DNA of 64,000 bases. Origin: Pseudomonas saxonica (GTDB lineage: Bacteria; Pseudomonadota; Gammaproteobacteria; Pseudomonadales; Pseudomonadaceae). This document shows, piece after piece, positions 21,936 to 31,063 of this stretch (positions are counted from its first letter, which is position 1; each line of letters opens with the position of its first letter). The stretch covers positions 248,001 to 312,000 of the forward strand of contig NZ_VFIO01000001.1 in the NCBI RefSeq assembly GCF_007858365.1, written 5' to 3'. Position numbers and translations under genes: made by a program. The notes beneath the pieces are model-generated. The model saw only the letters and a program-made list of their open reading frames with translations, had not been told where the DNA came from and did no database searches.

Positions 21936-22940
21936 ATGACCACCGAGACCAACCGCCAATTTCTTCTCGCCAAACGCCCCGTTGGTGCAGCCACCCGCGA
22001 TACCTTCACGTACCAGCAAGTCCCGGTCGGGCAACCGAAAGAAGGCCAGATTCTGGTCAAAAACCAATACCTGTCCCTCGACCCGGCGATGCGTGGCTGG
22101 ATGAATGAGGGCAAATCCTATATTCCGCCTGTGGGCCTGGGTGAAGTCATGCGCGCTCTTGGGGTCGGCGAAGTAATTGCCTCCTGCCACCCGGACTTTG
22201 CTGTTGGCGACTATGTGAATGGCGCCTTGGGCGTACAGGATTACTTCCTCGGAGAACCCCAGGGCTTTTACAAGGTCGATCCAAAACTTGCCCCCTTGCC
22301 GGTGTATCTGTCTGCACTGGGCATGACAGGGATGACGGCCTACTTTGCATTACTCGAGGTCGGCGCACCTAAAGCCGGTGACACGGTTGTGATTTCGGGA
22401 GCAGCAGGCGCGGTGGGCAGTATTGCCGGGCAAATAGCCAAGCTTAAAGGCTGCCGTGTGGTCGGCATTGCCGGGGGTAAAGAGAAATGCAAAGTGCTGA
22501 TCGAAGAACTCGGCTTTGACGGGGTTATCGACTACAAGAACGAAGACGTCATCGCGGGCCTTAAACGTGAATGCCCCAAAGGGGTCGACGTGTATTTTGA
22601 CAACGTCGGTGGCGACATCCTCGACGCAGTCCTGAGCCAACTGAACTTCAAGGCCCGCGTCATCATCTGCGGCGCCATCAGCCAGTACAACAACAAAGAA
22701 GCTGTAAAAGGCCCGGCCAATTACCTGTCTTTGCTGGTGAACCGCGCGCGCATGGAAGGGTTTATCGTGATGGACTACGCCGACCGCTATGTCGCTGCGG
22801 GGCAAGAAATGGCGGGATGGCTGGCAAAAGGCCAATTGAAAAGCAGAGAACATATTGTCGAGGGTCTGGAAACGTTCCCGGAAACCCTGATGAAGTTGTT
22901 CAGCGGTGAGAACAACGGCAAATTGATTCTAAAGGTCTGA
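21936..22940 (+). CDS. NADP-dependent medium-chain oxidoreductase (CurA / PTGR-like)
   Basis: A 334-residue zinc-independent medium-chain dehydrogenase/reductase of the leukotriene B4 dehydrogenase/curcumin reductase type. Features are a GroES-like N-terminal domain (KNQYLSLDPAMRGWM), LGMTGMTAYFALLEVG, a nucleotide fold (ISGAAGAVGSIAGQIAKLKG) with the basic GGKEKC loop that favours NADPH, and VYFDNVGGDILD. Such enzymes reduce the double bond of alpha,beta-unsaturated ketones and aldehydes and are often stress-related. It shares a 205-base gap with the divergent SDR. A strong hairpin follows the gene. Confidence 0.92.
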   Translation: MTTETNRQFLLAKRPVGAATRDTFTYQQVPVGQPKEGQILVKNQYLSLDPAMRGWMNEGKSYIPPVGLGEVMRALGVGEVIASCHPDFAVGDYVNGALGVQDYFLGEPQGFYKVDPKLAPLPVYLSALGMTGMTAYFALLEVGAPKAGDTVVISGAAGAVGSIAGQIAKLKGCRVVGIAGGKEKCKVLIEELGFDGVIDYKNEDVIAGLKRECPKGVDVYFDNVGGDILDAVLSQLNFKARVIICGAISQYNNKEAVKGPANYLSLLVNRARMEGFIVMDYADRYVAAGQEMAGWLAKGQLKSREHIVEGLETFPETLMKLFSGENNGKLILKV

Positions 22941-22944
22941 AATC

Positions 22945-22978
22945 GTAATCGCTGCCGCGTAAATGCGGCAGCGATTAC
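22945..22978. terminator. Bidirectional hairpin between the oxidoreductase and pyrF
   Basis: GTAATCGCTGCCGC (22945-22958) pairs perfectly with GCGGCAGCGATTAC (22965-22978) around a 6-base loop. It lies between the convergent stop codons of the MDR gene and pyrF. T-tracts are weak on both strands, but position and the 14-bp stem argue for a two-way terminator. Confidence 0.7.
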
Positions 22979-22984
22979 TGACTC

Positions 22985-23683
22985 TTAAGCCAGCTCAGCA
23001 ACCACTGCAGCGAGAGCCTTGGCCGGGTCTGCTGCCTGGCTGATCGGACGGCCAATCACCAGATAATCCGAGCCTGCATCCAGCGCCTGACGCGGCGTCA
23101 GAATACGACGCTGGTCATCGACAGCACTGCCCGCTGGGCGAATACCCGGAGTCACCAATTGCAGCGACGGGTGTGCAGCCTTCAGGGCTTGTGCTTCCAG
23201 AGCCGAACAAACCAGACCATCCATGCCGGCTTTTTGCGCCAGGGCTGCCAGGCGCAATACCTGCTCCTGTGGCTCGATATCCAGGCCAATACCGGCCAGG
23301 TCTTCGCGCTCCATACTCGTCAACACCGTCACACCGATCAGCAGCGGCTGTGGGCCAGTACGCTTGTCGAGCACTTCACGGCAAGCAGCCATCATGCGCA
23401 AACCGCCCGAACAGTGAACATTGACCATCCACACACCCATCTCGGCGGCCGCTTGAACAGCCATTGCGGTGGTGTTGGGAATGTCATGGAATTTAAGGTC
23501 GAGGAATACTTCAAACCCCTTGTCACGCAACGTGCCGACAATTTCTGAAGCACAGCTGGTGAACAGCTCTTTACCCACTTTGACGCGGCACAACTTGGGG
23601 TCCAACTGATCGGCCAGTTTCAGTGCGGCGTCGCGCGTAGGAAAATCCAGGGCAACGATAATAGGAGTCTGGCAGTCGGACAT
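22985..23683 (-). CDS. pyrF: Orotidine 5'-phosphate decarboxylase
   Basis: Catalyses the last step of UMP synthesis, decarboxylation of OMP. The 232 residues show ALDFPT near the N-terminus, the catalytic [10 protein letters not shown] motif with its lysine and aspartates (about 59-68), and the C-terminal phosphate-binding segment [12 protein letters not shown]. The ATG at 23681-23683 ([14 protein letters not shown]) matches the family start; the 12-residue upstream extension does not. The gene is monocistronic here. Confidence 0.97.
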   Translation of the reverse strand: MSDCQTPIIVALDFPTRDAALKLADQLDPKLCRVKVGKELFTSCASEIVGTLRDKGFEVFLDLKFHDIPNTTAMAVQAAAEMGVWMVNVHCSGGLRMMAACREVLDKRTGPQPLLIGVTVLTSMEREDLAGIGLDIEPQEQVLRLAALAQKAGMDGLVCSALEAQALKAAHPSLQLVTPGIRPAGSAVDDQRRILTPRQALDAGSDYLVIGRPISQAADPAKALAAVVAELA

Positions 23684-23910
23684 TAGCGGGTTCTCAGGCT
23701 GGTCGAAATCGGCGCGCATTGTAGCGGAACCAGCCGCTCTCCGGCACCCGATGATCGCATTTTCACGATTTTAATCCCGGTGGCCCCATAGAGTGCTATT
23801 TGGAATAACCGGCCTACAATTGAACCACTGAACATCACCTTACTCACATATGAAAGAACGCCCGCTGGGTAAACCTCTTGCCCAGCGTATAGCCCTTCAA
23901 GGAGAACACA

Positions 23911-24078
23911 ATGCCGTGGTATGCCTGGTTAATTCTGATCGTTGCCATCGGCGCCATCGTTGGCGCATTGATGACCCTGCGTGAGACAGCCAACAAAGTC
24001 GAGCTGACTGAAGAACAGCGTAAGCGTGTTGCCGAGCGTAATGCAGAAATGGATGCGAAAGAGAACAAGGACGGGTGA
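23911..24078 (+). CDS. Small membrane protein, DUF2897-like (55 aa)
   Basis: A 55-residue ORF with a clear AAGGAG ribosome-binding site (23899-23904) and ATG at 23911. The protein begins MPWYAWLILIVAIGAIVGALM, one transmembrane helix, followed by a short charged tail (VELTEEQRKRVAERNAEMDAK) likely to be a cytoplasmic helix. Size, layout and place beside pyrF in Pseudomonas fit the DUF2897 family, recalled rather than searched. Function is unknown. It faces the ComEA-like gene, with a terminator between them. Confidence 0.85.
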   Translation: MPWYAWLILIVAIGAIVGALMTLRETANKVELTEEQRKRVAERNAEMDAKENKDG

Positions 24079-24143
24079 GATTGCGGGTGGTTTGAGCGGT
24101 GGTTTTGAAGCGGCTGCAATCACAAACCTTAAACCCGGAAACG

Positions 24144-24168
24144 AAAAAGGCCAGTCAATGACTGGCCT
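24144..24168 (-). terminator. Rho-independent terminator of the comEA-like gene
   Basis: AGGCCAGTCA and TGACTGGCCT (24148-24157 with 24159-24168) form a perfect stem. On the minus strand it is followed by five T residues (24144-24148), about 20 bases past the comEA-like stop codon. Confidence 0.85.
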
Positions 24169-24188
24169 CAAGCATTCAAGTAACCGGT

Positions 24189-24518
24189 TTAATTAACCGC
24201 TACCTTGTCGCGATTTTTTTCATAAATGGCTTTGCCAATGCCTTTCACTTCCAGCAACTCATCAGCAGAAGTGAACTCACCATTAGCCTCACGGTACGCC
24301 ACAATGGCTTTGGCCTTGGCGGCGCCTACACCGGAGAGCTCACGCTGGAGTGTCACCTCATCGGCCGTATTGAGGTTGATCGTGACCAACTCCGCATCCG
24401 GCAAGATGTTCGCAGCTGCAATCGGATCAGCACCAACTGGCGCAGGAGACGCGTGAACTCCGCTGGAGATACCGACCACCAAAGCCAAAAACATCGAAGA
24501 AATTAAGGCACTACGCAT
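24189..24518 (-). CDS. ComEA-like secreted helix-hairpin-helix protein
   Basis: A 109-residue protein with an N-terminal signal sequence (MRSALISSMFLALVVGISSGVHA, probable cleavage after ASP-A or HA-S) and a C-terminal tandem helix-hairpin-helix DNA-binding unit (INLNTADEVTLQRELSGVG, then LLEVKGIGKAIYEKNRDKV). ComEA binds incoming DNA in the periplasm in competent bacteria. In Pseudomonas a gene like this caps the O-antigen locus; whether it takes up DNA there is not established. The ATG at 24516-24518 follows GGAG by 8 bases; a GTG three codons upstream is less likely. Confidence 0.9.
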   Translation of the reverse strand: MRSALISSMFLALVVGISSGVHASPAPVGADPIAAANILPDAELVTINLNTADEVTLQRELSGVGAAKAKAIVAYREANGEFTSADELLEVKGIGKAIYEKNRDKVAVN

Positions 24519-24840
24519 AAATGACACTCCATTACATCGTTAAGTGGAAACAGCTTTCCTGAGCTGTACTCCAAACGTAGGCGATGGACTGAGGGTGTCA
24601 AAGATGTGTAGGTTACAGCGTGTTTCATTAAATTTATTCCTGATGGCCCTTCAGGAGGGTAAAGAATAAATTAATCGAGCAATATATATGATGAGCTTTG
24701 AGTAGTAAATTACGAGAAACGGATCACGATGTTAAGAATCAGCTAGCATTAAAATGCTAACGCACAAATGGGATTTAGAGTGCGAGTTCTAATTCAACAG
24801 AGTTGAATATTCACAGTTGAAAAAAAGCGTTATTTTAAAT
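24519..24840. other. AT-rich junction between comEA-like gene and O-antigen locus
   Basis: No convincing gene in 322 bases. It marks the change from normal Pseudomonas composition to the AT-rich island. It holds three small stem-loops: CCTGA/TCAGG at 24639-24655, TAGCATT-AA-AATGCTA at 24744-24759 and TTCAAC-AGA-GTTGAA at 24793-24807. The last two lie just past the final O-antigen gene and could end that operon. No transposase remnant or att-like repeat was seen. Confidence 0.6.
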
Positions 24841-25779
24841 CTAGCCATTGCTCTTTAACTCAGAGAATTTATTATAATCCCGGATATAATCCGCTGCATC
24901 ATAAACATGCGATGCAAAAACAAGTAAAACAGCATCATTTGAGTATTTGTATTGAACCCCCCAAGTCATCGGAGGAAGGTATAAACCTTGAGTTGGGGCA
25001 TTGAGCACAAATTCTTGCCTATTAACACCGTCATCTGCAACAACATGAATAGACCCTTTGACCACTATTAAAAATTGGTGACACTCTTTGTGCGCATGCT
25101 CTCCACGGGTCTCGGCCGTAGGAACATTATATACAAGAAAGTAACGCGCGACATCGAACGGCACAGTACTTCCAAATTCCCCCACTGAAAGACTACCCCT
25201 AATATCAACAACCTCATCGAACTTATGTAGCGTCACACCAGAAACTGTTGTTTTAGTTAGCCCAACCCTACTTGCATCAGAAACTGATTGAGAGATTGGA
25301 ACAGTATCGACATAGCCAATTATTTTTGCTGGATTACCAACAACAATGGCATTTGCAGGGACTGAACGAGTAACTACAGCCCCTGCTCCCACCATAGCAT
25401 TTTCACCTATTGTAAGCCCTGGCAGAATAGTGCAATTACCACCTAATGAAGCGCCTTTACGTACGATAGTTCGATAAAATTTATTAGGATAAATTTTACT
25501 TCTTGGAAAAAGATCGTTTGTAAAAGTTGCATTAGGCCCAACAAACACATCATCTTCTAATGTTATACCATCCCAAACTTGAACACCACACTTTAAAGTT
25601 ACGCGATCACCAATGACAACGTCATTTTCAATAAACACGCCATCACAAATATTACAATCAGAACCCACTATAGCATTTGGTAAAACATGAGCAAAGGCCC
25701 AAATTTTAGTATCGGGTCCTACATTTACAGATTCACACAAAGCTTTTTCATGTGTATAAAACTTATTCAACTTTTTCAT
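24841..25779 (-). CDS. FdtD/WxcM-like bifunctional sugar 3,4-ketoisomerase and N-acetyltransferase
   Basis: A 312-residue fusion. Residues 1-160 are a left-handed beta-helix acyltransferase with hexapeptide repeats ([20 protein letters not shown]..., [30 protein letters not shown]). Residues 180-312 are a cupin of the FdtA/QdtA type ([45 protein letters not shown]). Fusions of this type (FdtD) isomerise dTDP-4-keto-6-deoxyglucose to the 3-keto form and later N-acetylate the 3-amino sugar, giving dTDP-Fuc3NAc or Qui3NAc. The transaminase between those steps is encoded 13 kb upstream (38336-39451). Start chosen at [12 protein letters not shown] with AGAGG 5 bases before it. It is the last gene of the island. 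Confidence 0.85.
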   Translation of the reverse strand: MKKLNKFYTHEKALCESVNVGPDTKIWAFAHVLPNAIVGSDCNICDGVFIENDVVIGDRVTLKCGVQVWDGITLEDDVFVGPNATFTNDLFPRSKIYPNKFYRTIVRKGASLGGNCTILPGLTIGENAMVGAGAVVTRSVPANAIVVGNPAKIIGYVDTVPISQSVSDASRVGLTKTTVSGVTLHKFDEVVDIRGSLSVGEFGSTVPFDVARYFLVYNVPTAETRGEHAHKECHQFLIVVKGSIHVVADDGVNRQEFVLNAPTQGLYLPPMTWGVQYKYSNDAVLLVFASHVYDAADYIRDYNKFSELKSNG

Positions 25780-25857
25780 ATAAACCTCTAACCAGCACAT
25801 CTTCATATGCTGATCCTTAATACACATTAAATATAAAGCCGCACAAACTCGCAACAT

Positions 25858-27621
25858 TTAGTCTCTGGGGCATCCCGGAACATATCGAGTGATACCTGCT
25901 TCGTATACAAAAACAACACAAGTATCAATACGACCATCAGAATGAGCCTCCCATGTACTTATGCCACCGCCTTCAAACGCAGTTATACGAGCGGAAATAT
26001 AGGTACCCAAGGGAAGGTCGAAGAATTTATAAGCATTGTCTTTGACATCTTCCAAATTAAACTTTTCGTTAAACTCATCACCAGAAGCTGTAATCATTTG
26101 CAAGTTGGCCATGCCTGTATTGGATCTTGCCCAAGTTGCAAGATTTATCCCTATACTCTTTAGAACTTGTTGTGAACCATCCTTGACATCTTTTAGCTGA
26201 ATAACTATAGGTGTATTAATATCTAGAGGTGCACTTGGATGAGTAGCCACAGGAGACTGCTTTGTATTAAAATCAGTTATATAATAACGCCCCAGTATTG
26301 ACTCACTGGTAAGGGCAACTGAAAATAACCAAAAAACAATAACAGCTAACATGCCTATATTATCAAGGGATTTATATTTTGCCCATCCCCCCGGCGATAT
26401 TGCATAAGCCGCAAGCAGTAAAGGTATTAGGAAATATCGGCCCTGAACACCAAGAATATACTCGGCTGGATGTGGAGTCCATGTGACGAGCAAAGCAAAA
26501 AAGATAATTAAAATCGATACAAACGAACTAAACAGAAGAAATAGCCTATTTTTTAAATTATTCTTTATTGCCTCTACGGAAAATGAGCATAGTGCGACGA
26601 ACACTAAAAAGTAACTGATACATATATAGACTACAGGTTTGAATACTGTATCGAGCGCACCCAACATTCCTATGAAGGAGTTAATATAAAACTTATAAAA
26701 TCCCGGGATAGTGTGGATAAATATTTTTATAAATTCTAGAGGATTACTCAGATATAGATAAACAGCTGAACCAGTCGATATATTTCTTGTGACTCGAGTA
26801 TCAACCGTTGAGCCGATCGCAATCGCCAACCACGCAAGCGAAAAAAAGATAGTTAATATTGATACATAGTAAAATATTTTTCGCTTGGTTACGAATGCCA
26901 AAAACAAAGGCATTAAAAGCAAAGGAACCAAATAGGCACGACTAGTGACTAACAAAATAAGCGAAAGACACAGAAAATAAAAAAGTCTATTATCTGAACT
27001 CTGTCTATCCTCAGATAATTTCATGAAGATAGAAATCGCAAAAATAGCAACTCCAATCGATATACCATCCAGACTTGCAGATGCCAGTTGAAATAAACTC
27101 ATTGGTAATATCAGAAATGCTATTGCCAACGGACTTATTTTATATAACTTGAGTGAAAAATAAAGCAATCCAGTGATAGCGAGTAATGAAAAAAACCGAG
27201 AAAGTCTATAGGAATCAAAAACAGTTAAATCGAGTATTTTCCCAATTATAAGACCCACAGCTTGAGGAGTGTATATAAGAGGGAAATAATAACCTGTACC
27301 TGGGGCGTCGGCAAACGATGACCTGCCGGTCCATTTTATATTATTAGCAAAATCTCTTTCATCACTTGACAATTTGTGACTTGGTTGACCGGGATAAACG
27401 ACATAAGCATTCATGAAGGCTTGAAGCCCAGTATCCAATAACCCGCCAGAATTGCCTCCTGACTTATCAAGTATAATTACACCCTGCGTAAGAAAATAAG
27501 CCCTCCTAACATGATCTGCTTCATCTGGGGACTGCAAAGGTGGAATGATTGTAGACATAAAAAAAGCAGACGTGAATATCAATAATAACCACATGCCTTC
27601 CAAATTTAACCGCTTAAACAT
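25858..27621 (-). CDS. DUF2142 polytopic membrane protein, probable GT-C-like glycosyltransferase
   Basis: About 587 residues with an N-terminal hydrophobic helix, then PPLQSPDEADHVRRAYFLTQG, the acidic loop typical of DUF2142 and reminiscent of GT-C glycosyltransferases, then about ten more membrane segments and a soluble, probably periplasmic C-terminal domain (from about residue 465). Immediately upstream are a small four-helix transporter and a polyprenyl-phosphate sugar transferase, so it is the best candidate to transfer the lipid-linked sugar outside the membrane. I set the start at ATG 27619-27621 (MFKRLNLEG); an in-frame ATG four codons upstream is equally possible. The acceptor is unknown. 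Confidence 0.8.
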   Translation of the reverse strand: MFKRLNLEGMWLLLIFTSAFFMSTIIPPLQSPDEADHVRRAYFLTQGVIILDKSGGNSGGLLDTGLQAFMNAYVVYPGQPSHKLSSDERDFANNIKWTGRSSFADAPGTGYYFPLIYTPQAVGLIIGKILDLTVFDSYRLSRFFSLLAITGLLYFSLKLYKISPLAIAFLILPMSLFQLASASLDGISIGVAIFAISIFMKLSEDRQSSDNRLFYFLCLSLILLVTSRAYLVPLLLMPLFLAFVTKRKIFYYVSILTIFFSLAWLAIAIGSTVDTRVTRNISTGSAVYLYLSNPLEFIKIFIHTIPGFYKFYINSFIGMLGALDTVFKPVVYICISYFLVFVALCSFSVEAIKNNLKNRLFLLFSSFVSILIIFFALLVTWTPHPAEYILGVQGRYFLIPLLLAAYAISPGGWAKYKSLDNIGMLAVIVFWLFSVALTSESILGRYYITDFNTKQSPVATHPSAPLDINTPIVIQLKDVKDGSQQVLKSIGINLATWARSNTGMANLQMITASGDEFNEKFNLEDVKDNAYKFFDLPLGTYISARITAFEGGGISTWEAHSDGRIDTCVVFVYEAGITRYVPGCPRD

Positions 27622-27655
27622 ACACTCCCCCATCTTAAGAAAAAAGCATTATTAA

Positions 27656-28006
27656 TTATGACTTTACAGCTACCAAAATACCGATGATTATAATCAATAC
27701 GCCTACAAAATATTGAACTTGAAACCTTTCACCCAAGATAAAGTGGCTACCTAAAGGCACCAGTACAAACGCAAGCGCCATCAACGGATAAGCGCGCCCC
27801 AATTCAATTTTCTGCAATACCCAAATCCACGCAATAGTTGTCACTCCATATAAAGCGAGGGCTGAAAACAATAGAATGAAGGTTTTGTAATCAAAGAAAC
27901 TTCCACTTTTGTGAAATTCATTAGCGGTTAACTTAAATAGAATTTGCCCAGATGCGATACCCACTACACATATAATTGCTATTAGATACGATAATAAACT
28001 AATCAC
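27656..28006 (-). CDS. Small EamA/SMR-type membrane protein, probable lipid-linked sugar flippase
   Basis: 116 residues forming four transmembrane helices (about 3-21, 42-65, 70-90, 97-115) with the EamA/SMR pattern seen in ArnE/ArnF: ASGQILFKL in helix 1 and AYPLMALAFVLVPLGSHFILGE in helix 3-4. Its start overlaps the stop of the preceding polyprenyl-phosphate glycosyltransferase by 4 bases. That coupling suggests it moves the undecaprenyl-phosphate sugar made by that enzyme to the outer leaflet. A multidrug role is possible from family alone but does not fit the context. Confidence 0.82.
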   Translation of the reverse strand: MISLLSYLIAIICVVGIASGQILFKLTANEFHKSGSFFDYKTFILLFSALALYGVTTIAWIWVLQKIELGRAYPLMALAFVLVPLGSHFILGERFQVQYFVGVLIIIIGILVAVKS

Positions 28007-28992
28007 TCTGCGCCTCTAACAGTATCGATATTACGTTTAGTATGAATAATACGACTTGGTACTGAAGCAATATCATAGCCCAGGAAAGCCAAAATTAACT
28101 GAACTCCCAATATCACAGGCAGTGCCGCTAGCATTACTGTACCCGCAGACGTAGGCACACCTGCTTGGGAGGAAACCCACCAATTCGTTCCGCCAAATAC
28201 AAATCCACTTATAAGCAACAGAAGCCCTACAGGTAGTTCAAAAGAAGCAAGAGACATGTTACGTAAATAATAATTATAGAATATACGCTTACCAAAGTTT
28301 CTTAAATGCTTGACTAAAAACTCACCAACAACTTTTGATATTCTCAGGTTGCTAACTTCATCTCCATATTTTGCATCCATGGGTATATCAACAACTACCG
28401 CTCTCAAAGTATTTAATCTGAATAAAATATCTGTTTCGAAGAAATAGCGTGAGCTTATTTTTTTAAAGGGTAAATGCTTTGCCACATCCGTATGAATTGC
28501 CGTGTATCCATTAGTCGGATCGAATAAGTCCCAATAGCCAGAAGAAAACTTTGTCATGAAAGAGAGAACAGCGTTGCCAAACAATCTAATCTTCGGCATA
28601 GCTGTGATTTCTTCCAGGTCAAAAAATCTGTTTCCTTTAGTGTAATCTGCCTGTCCCAGAATGATGGGTGTAATAAACTTTTTGATTAGCGATGGATCCA
28701 TTTGTCCGTCGCCATCAATCTTTACTATCACATCCATTTTGTCATCAATGGCTTTTTGATAACCAGCCATAACTGCGCCGCCTACACCGACGTTAGCAGC
28801 CAGAAATATGACAGATACCCGTGGGTCTAAGCAATGCTCAACTACATGAGTACCAGAACCTTCAGGGCAACAGTCATCAACAACGTAAATTTTGTCTACT
28901 TCAGGCCCGATAGACTCAATAACATCTAGTATATGCTTAATGACCTTATAGCTTGGTATGACTACGCACAAATTGTGTGAATCGATTTTCAA
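28003..28992 (-). CDS. GT2 polyprenyl-phosphate glycosyltransferase (GtrB/DPM1-like)
   Basis: A 329-residue family 2 glycosyltransferase. The catalytic domain (about 8-235) shows VVIPSYKV, VVDDCCPEGSG, the DGDGQMDP metal-binding motif and FETDILFRL. Two C-terminal transmembrane helices follow (about 252-272 and 288-312). This layout is that of enzymes that put a sugar onto undecaprenyl or dolichyl phosphate, such as GtrB and ArnC. It heads the three-gene set with the SMR-like and DUF2142 proteins and overlaps the next start by 4 bases. The donor sugar cannot be read from the sequence. Confidence 0.88.
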   Translation of the reverse strand: MKIDSHNLCVVIPSYKVIKHILDVIESIGPEVDKIYVVDDCCPEGSGTHVVEHCLDPRVSVIFLAANVGVGGAVMAGYQKAIDDKMDVIVKIDGDGQMDPSLIKKFITPIILGQADYTKGNRFFDLEEITAMPKIRLFGNAVLSFMTKFSSGYWDLFDPTNGYTAIHTDVAKHLPFKKISSRYFFETDILFRLNTLRAVVVDIPMDAKYGDEVSNLRISKVVGEFLVKHLRNFGKRIFYNYYLRNMSLASFELPVGLLLLISGFVFGGTNWWVSSQAGVPTSAGTVMLAALPVILGVQLILAFLGYDIASVPSRIIHTKRNIDTVRGAE

Positions 28993-29027
28993 AACATGAC
29001 TCCTACATTTATAATAAATAAGAACTT

Positions 29028-31049
29028 TTAAACATCAAAACGTTTTTGTAAATAAATCCAATCGACGATTTCACCTTCAGGAGAGTACCCACTGACAGTG
29101 TCGCGTAATAATTGGCGAACCCGAGCATAGTCATCTAACTCGACAGCTTCAAGTAGTTGTAATAAACGTTGCTTGAGAATATCCCATGACAGCATATCTT
29201 CATGAGCACTCATAATCATTGGATGAGGTGTGGCTATCACATTGTCACCAATAAGCAATTCTTCATAAAGCTTCTCACCTGGACGGAGTCCTGTGAACTC
29301 TATTTCAATATCGCCATGTGGATTTATATCTGACCGGATACTGAGCCCGGATAGATGAATCATCTTTTCTGCTAGCTCGACAATACGAACAGGTTCACCC
29401 ATATCAAGCACAAAAACATCTCCTCCTTTACCCAACGATCCGGCTTGTAATACGAGTTGAGCAGCCTCAGGTATAGTCATGAAATACCGAGTAATTTTGG
29501 GATGAGTAACTGTTATTGGCCCACCGGATTTAATTTGTTTATGGAATAATGGTATAACAGATCCAGAGGAACCAAGAACATTACCAAAACGCACCATAGT
29601 GAAGCGGGTTTTATTTACGCAAAAAACATTATTTTTATCTCCCAAAAGTACTGGCGCCATTTCCAGACTCAACGCCTGCAATATCATTTCTGCTAAACGT
29701 TTTGTACTGCCCATAACATTAGTAGGTCTAACTGCTTTGTCGGTAGAAATTAATACAAAATTAGAAACACCCGACTGAAGGGCTGCTTGCGCTGTATTAA
29801 GCGTGCCAATGACATTGTTACGGACACCTTCAGCGATATTATGTTCCACAATCGGCACATGCTTATAAGCAGCAGCATGATAAACCGTACTTACTTTCCA
29901 AGTTCTCATGACATCTAATAGTTTTTTAGAATTACTTACTGAACCTAATATAGGTAAAAGTTTGACGGAAAGAGATTCAATATCAACGCGCTGCTCTAAT
30001 TCAGACAAAATACTGTAAAGATTAAACTCACTGTGTTCGAACAATATCAGTGTCGTTGGTCGTAACGTCAGAATTTGACGACACAGCTCAGAGCCTATGG
30101 AACCCCCAGCACCTGTGACTAAGACGCTGAGGCCTTTAATGCAATGTTCGAGCAATTCACTCTGAGCAGGAACAGCATCACGCCCTAAAAGATCAGCAAT
30201 GTCCACCTCTTGAATATCATCGACTTTGACGCGTCCGCTAGCGAGATCCATGAAACCTGGCACGCTTCTTACATGAAGCGGAAACCCTTCAAGCAAACTC
30301 AAAATTTCTCGACGTCGAGCACGAGAAGATGACGGTATTGCTAATAAAAGCTCTTGCGCACTAGTACGCTCTATCATTTCCTGTATTTGAGTAGAACGAA
30401 AAACTTGAAGTCCTGATATCACCCGATCAGCTATAGATTCATCATCATCAATAAATGCCACAGGCCGCATAATCCTGCCCATACGCAATGCTGCTACCAA
30501 CTGATTACCCGCAGCACCAGCTCCATAAATGGCAACCCTAGGAAGTCCATCATTTCGACTGGTAAATGGGACATGTTGTGCAGCTGTAAACCAATCCCCT
30601 AAGAAATACTGACGCATGATCAAACGCAAACCACCGATCATGATTAAACTGAGCCACCAATAATTGAAAATTATTGATCGGGGGACGATATTTTCATGAT
30701 TGCTATACCAATATACAAGCACAGCTAATATTAACGCTGATAAACTCACTGCTTTTATTATTGCAATCAATGCATCGTTACCAAAGTAACGCATTACAGC
30801 CCTATACATTCCGAACCGTATAAACAAAGGTATGGCGACTATCGGCGCAGCAACAAACAACCAGACATGTAATTTAACCGGGTTGCTCATTTCGTCAATA
30901 CCCAGTCGTACAACAAACGCCAACCACAACGAAGTCCAAACTAAAACTATATCTGTTAGGACTTGCAAAAACCTTTTTTGGCGCCTTGGTAAACCTAATA
31001 AACTTGATCGAAATCTATTCACAACCCCTCCTAGTGTTAACAACTGCAT
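29028..31049 (-). CDS. wbpM: WbpM, UDP-GlcNAc 4,6-dehydratase
   Basis: A membrane-anchored nucleotide-sugar dehydratase that converts UDP-GlcNAc to UDP-4-keto-6-deoxy-GlcNAc, the precursor of QuiNAc and FucNAc. About 673 residues: four N-terminal transmembrane helices (about 25-150), a first Rossmann-like domain (VAIYGAGAAGNQLVAAL) and a C-terminal SDR domain (VTGAGGSIGSELC). The active-site segment is STDKAVRPTNVMGSTKR, with Met in place of the usual SDR tyrosine, as known for WbpM-type enzymes. It is conserved near one end of Pseudomonas O-antigen loci. The start is uncertain by two codons (GTG at 31053-31055 or ATG at 31047-31049), and no strong ribosome-binding site is visible. Confidence 0.94.
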   Translation of the reverse strand: MQLLTLGGVVNRFRSSLLGLPRRQKRFLQVLTDIVLVWTSLWLAFVVRLGIDEMSNPVKLHVWLFVAAPIVAIPLFIRFGMYRAVMRYFGNDALIAIIKAVSLSALILAVLVYWYSNHENIVPRSIIFNYWWLSLIMIGGLRLIMRQYFLGDWFTAAQHVPFTSRNDGLPRVAIYGAGAAGNQLVAALRMGRIMRPVAFIDDDESIADRVISGLQVFRSTQIQEMIERTSAQELLLAIPSSSRARRREILSLLEGFPLHVRSVPGFMDLASGRVKVDDIQEVDIADLLGRDAVPAQSELLEHCIKGLSVLVTGAGGSIGSELCRQILTLRPTTLILFEHSEFNLYSILSELEQRVDIESLSVKLLPILGSVSNSKKLLDVMRTWKVSTVYHAAAYKHVPIVEHNIAEGVRNNVIGTLNTAQAALQSGVSNFVLISTDKAVRPTNVMGSTKRLAEMILQALSLEMAPVLLGDKNNVFCVNKTRFTMVRFGNVLGSSGSVIPLFHKQIKSGGPITVTHPKITRYFMTIPEAAQLVLQAGSLGKGGDVFVLDMGEPVRIVELAEKMIHLSGLSIRSDINPHGDIEIEFTGLRPGEKLYEELLIGDNVIATPHPMIMSAHEDMLSWDILKQRLLQLLEAVELDDYARVRQLLRDTVSGYSPEGEIVDWIYLQKRFDV

Positions 31050-31063
31050 GTGCACATGTATAA

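Noticed and set aside
24519..24840. CRISPR or att-site remnant at the island edge
   Set aside because: Only small single-copy stem-loops are present; no direct repeats, integrase or tRNA gene are nearby.
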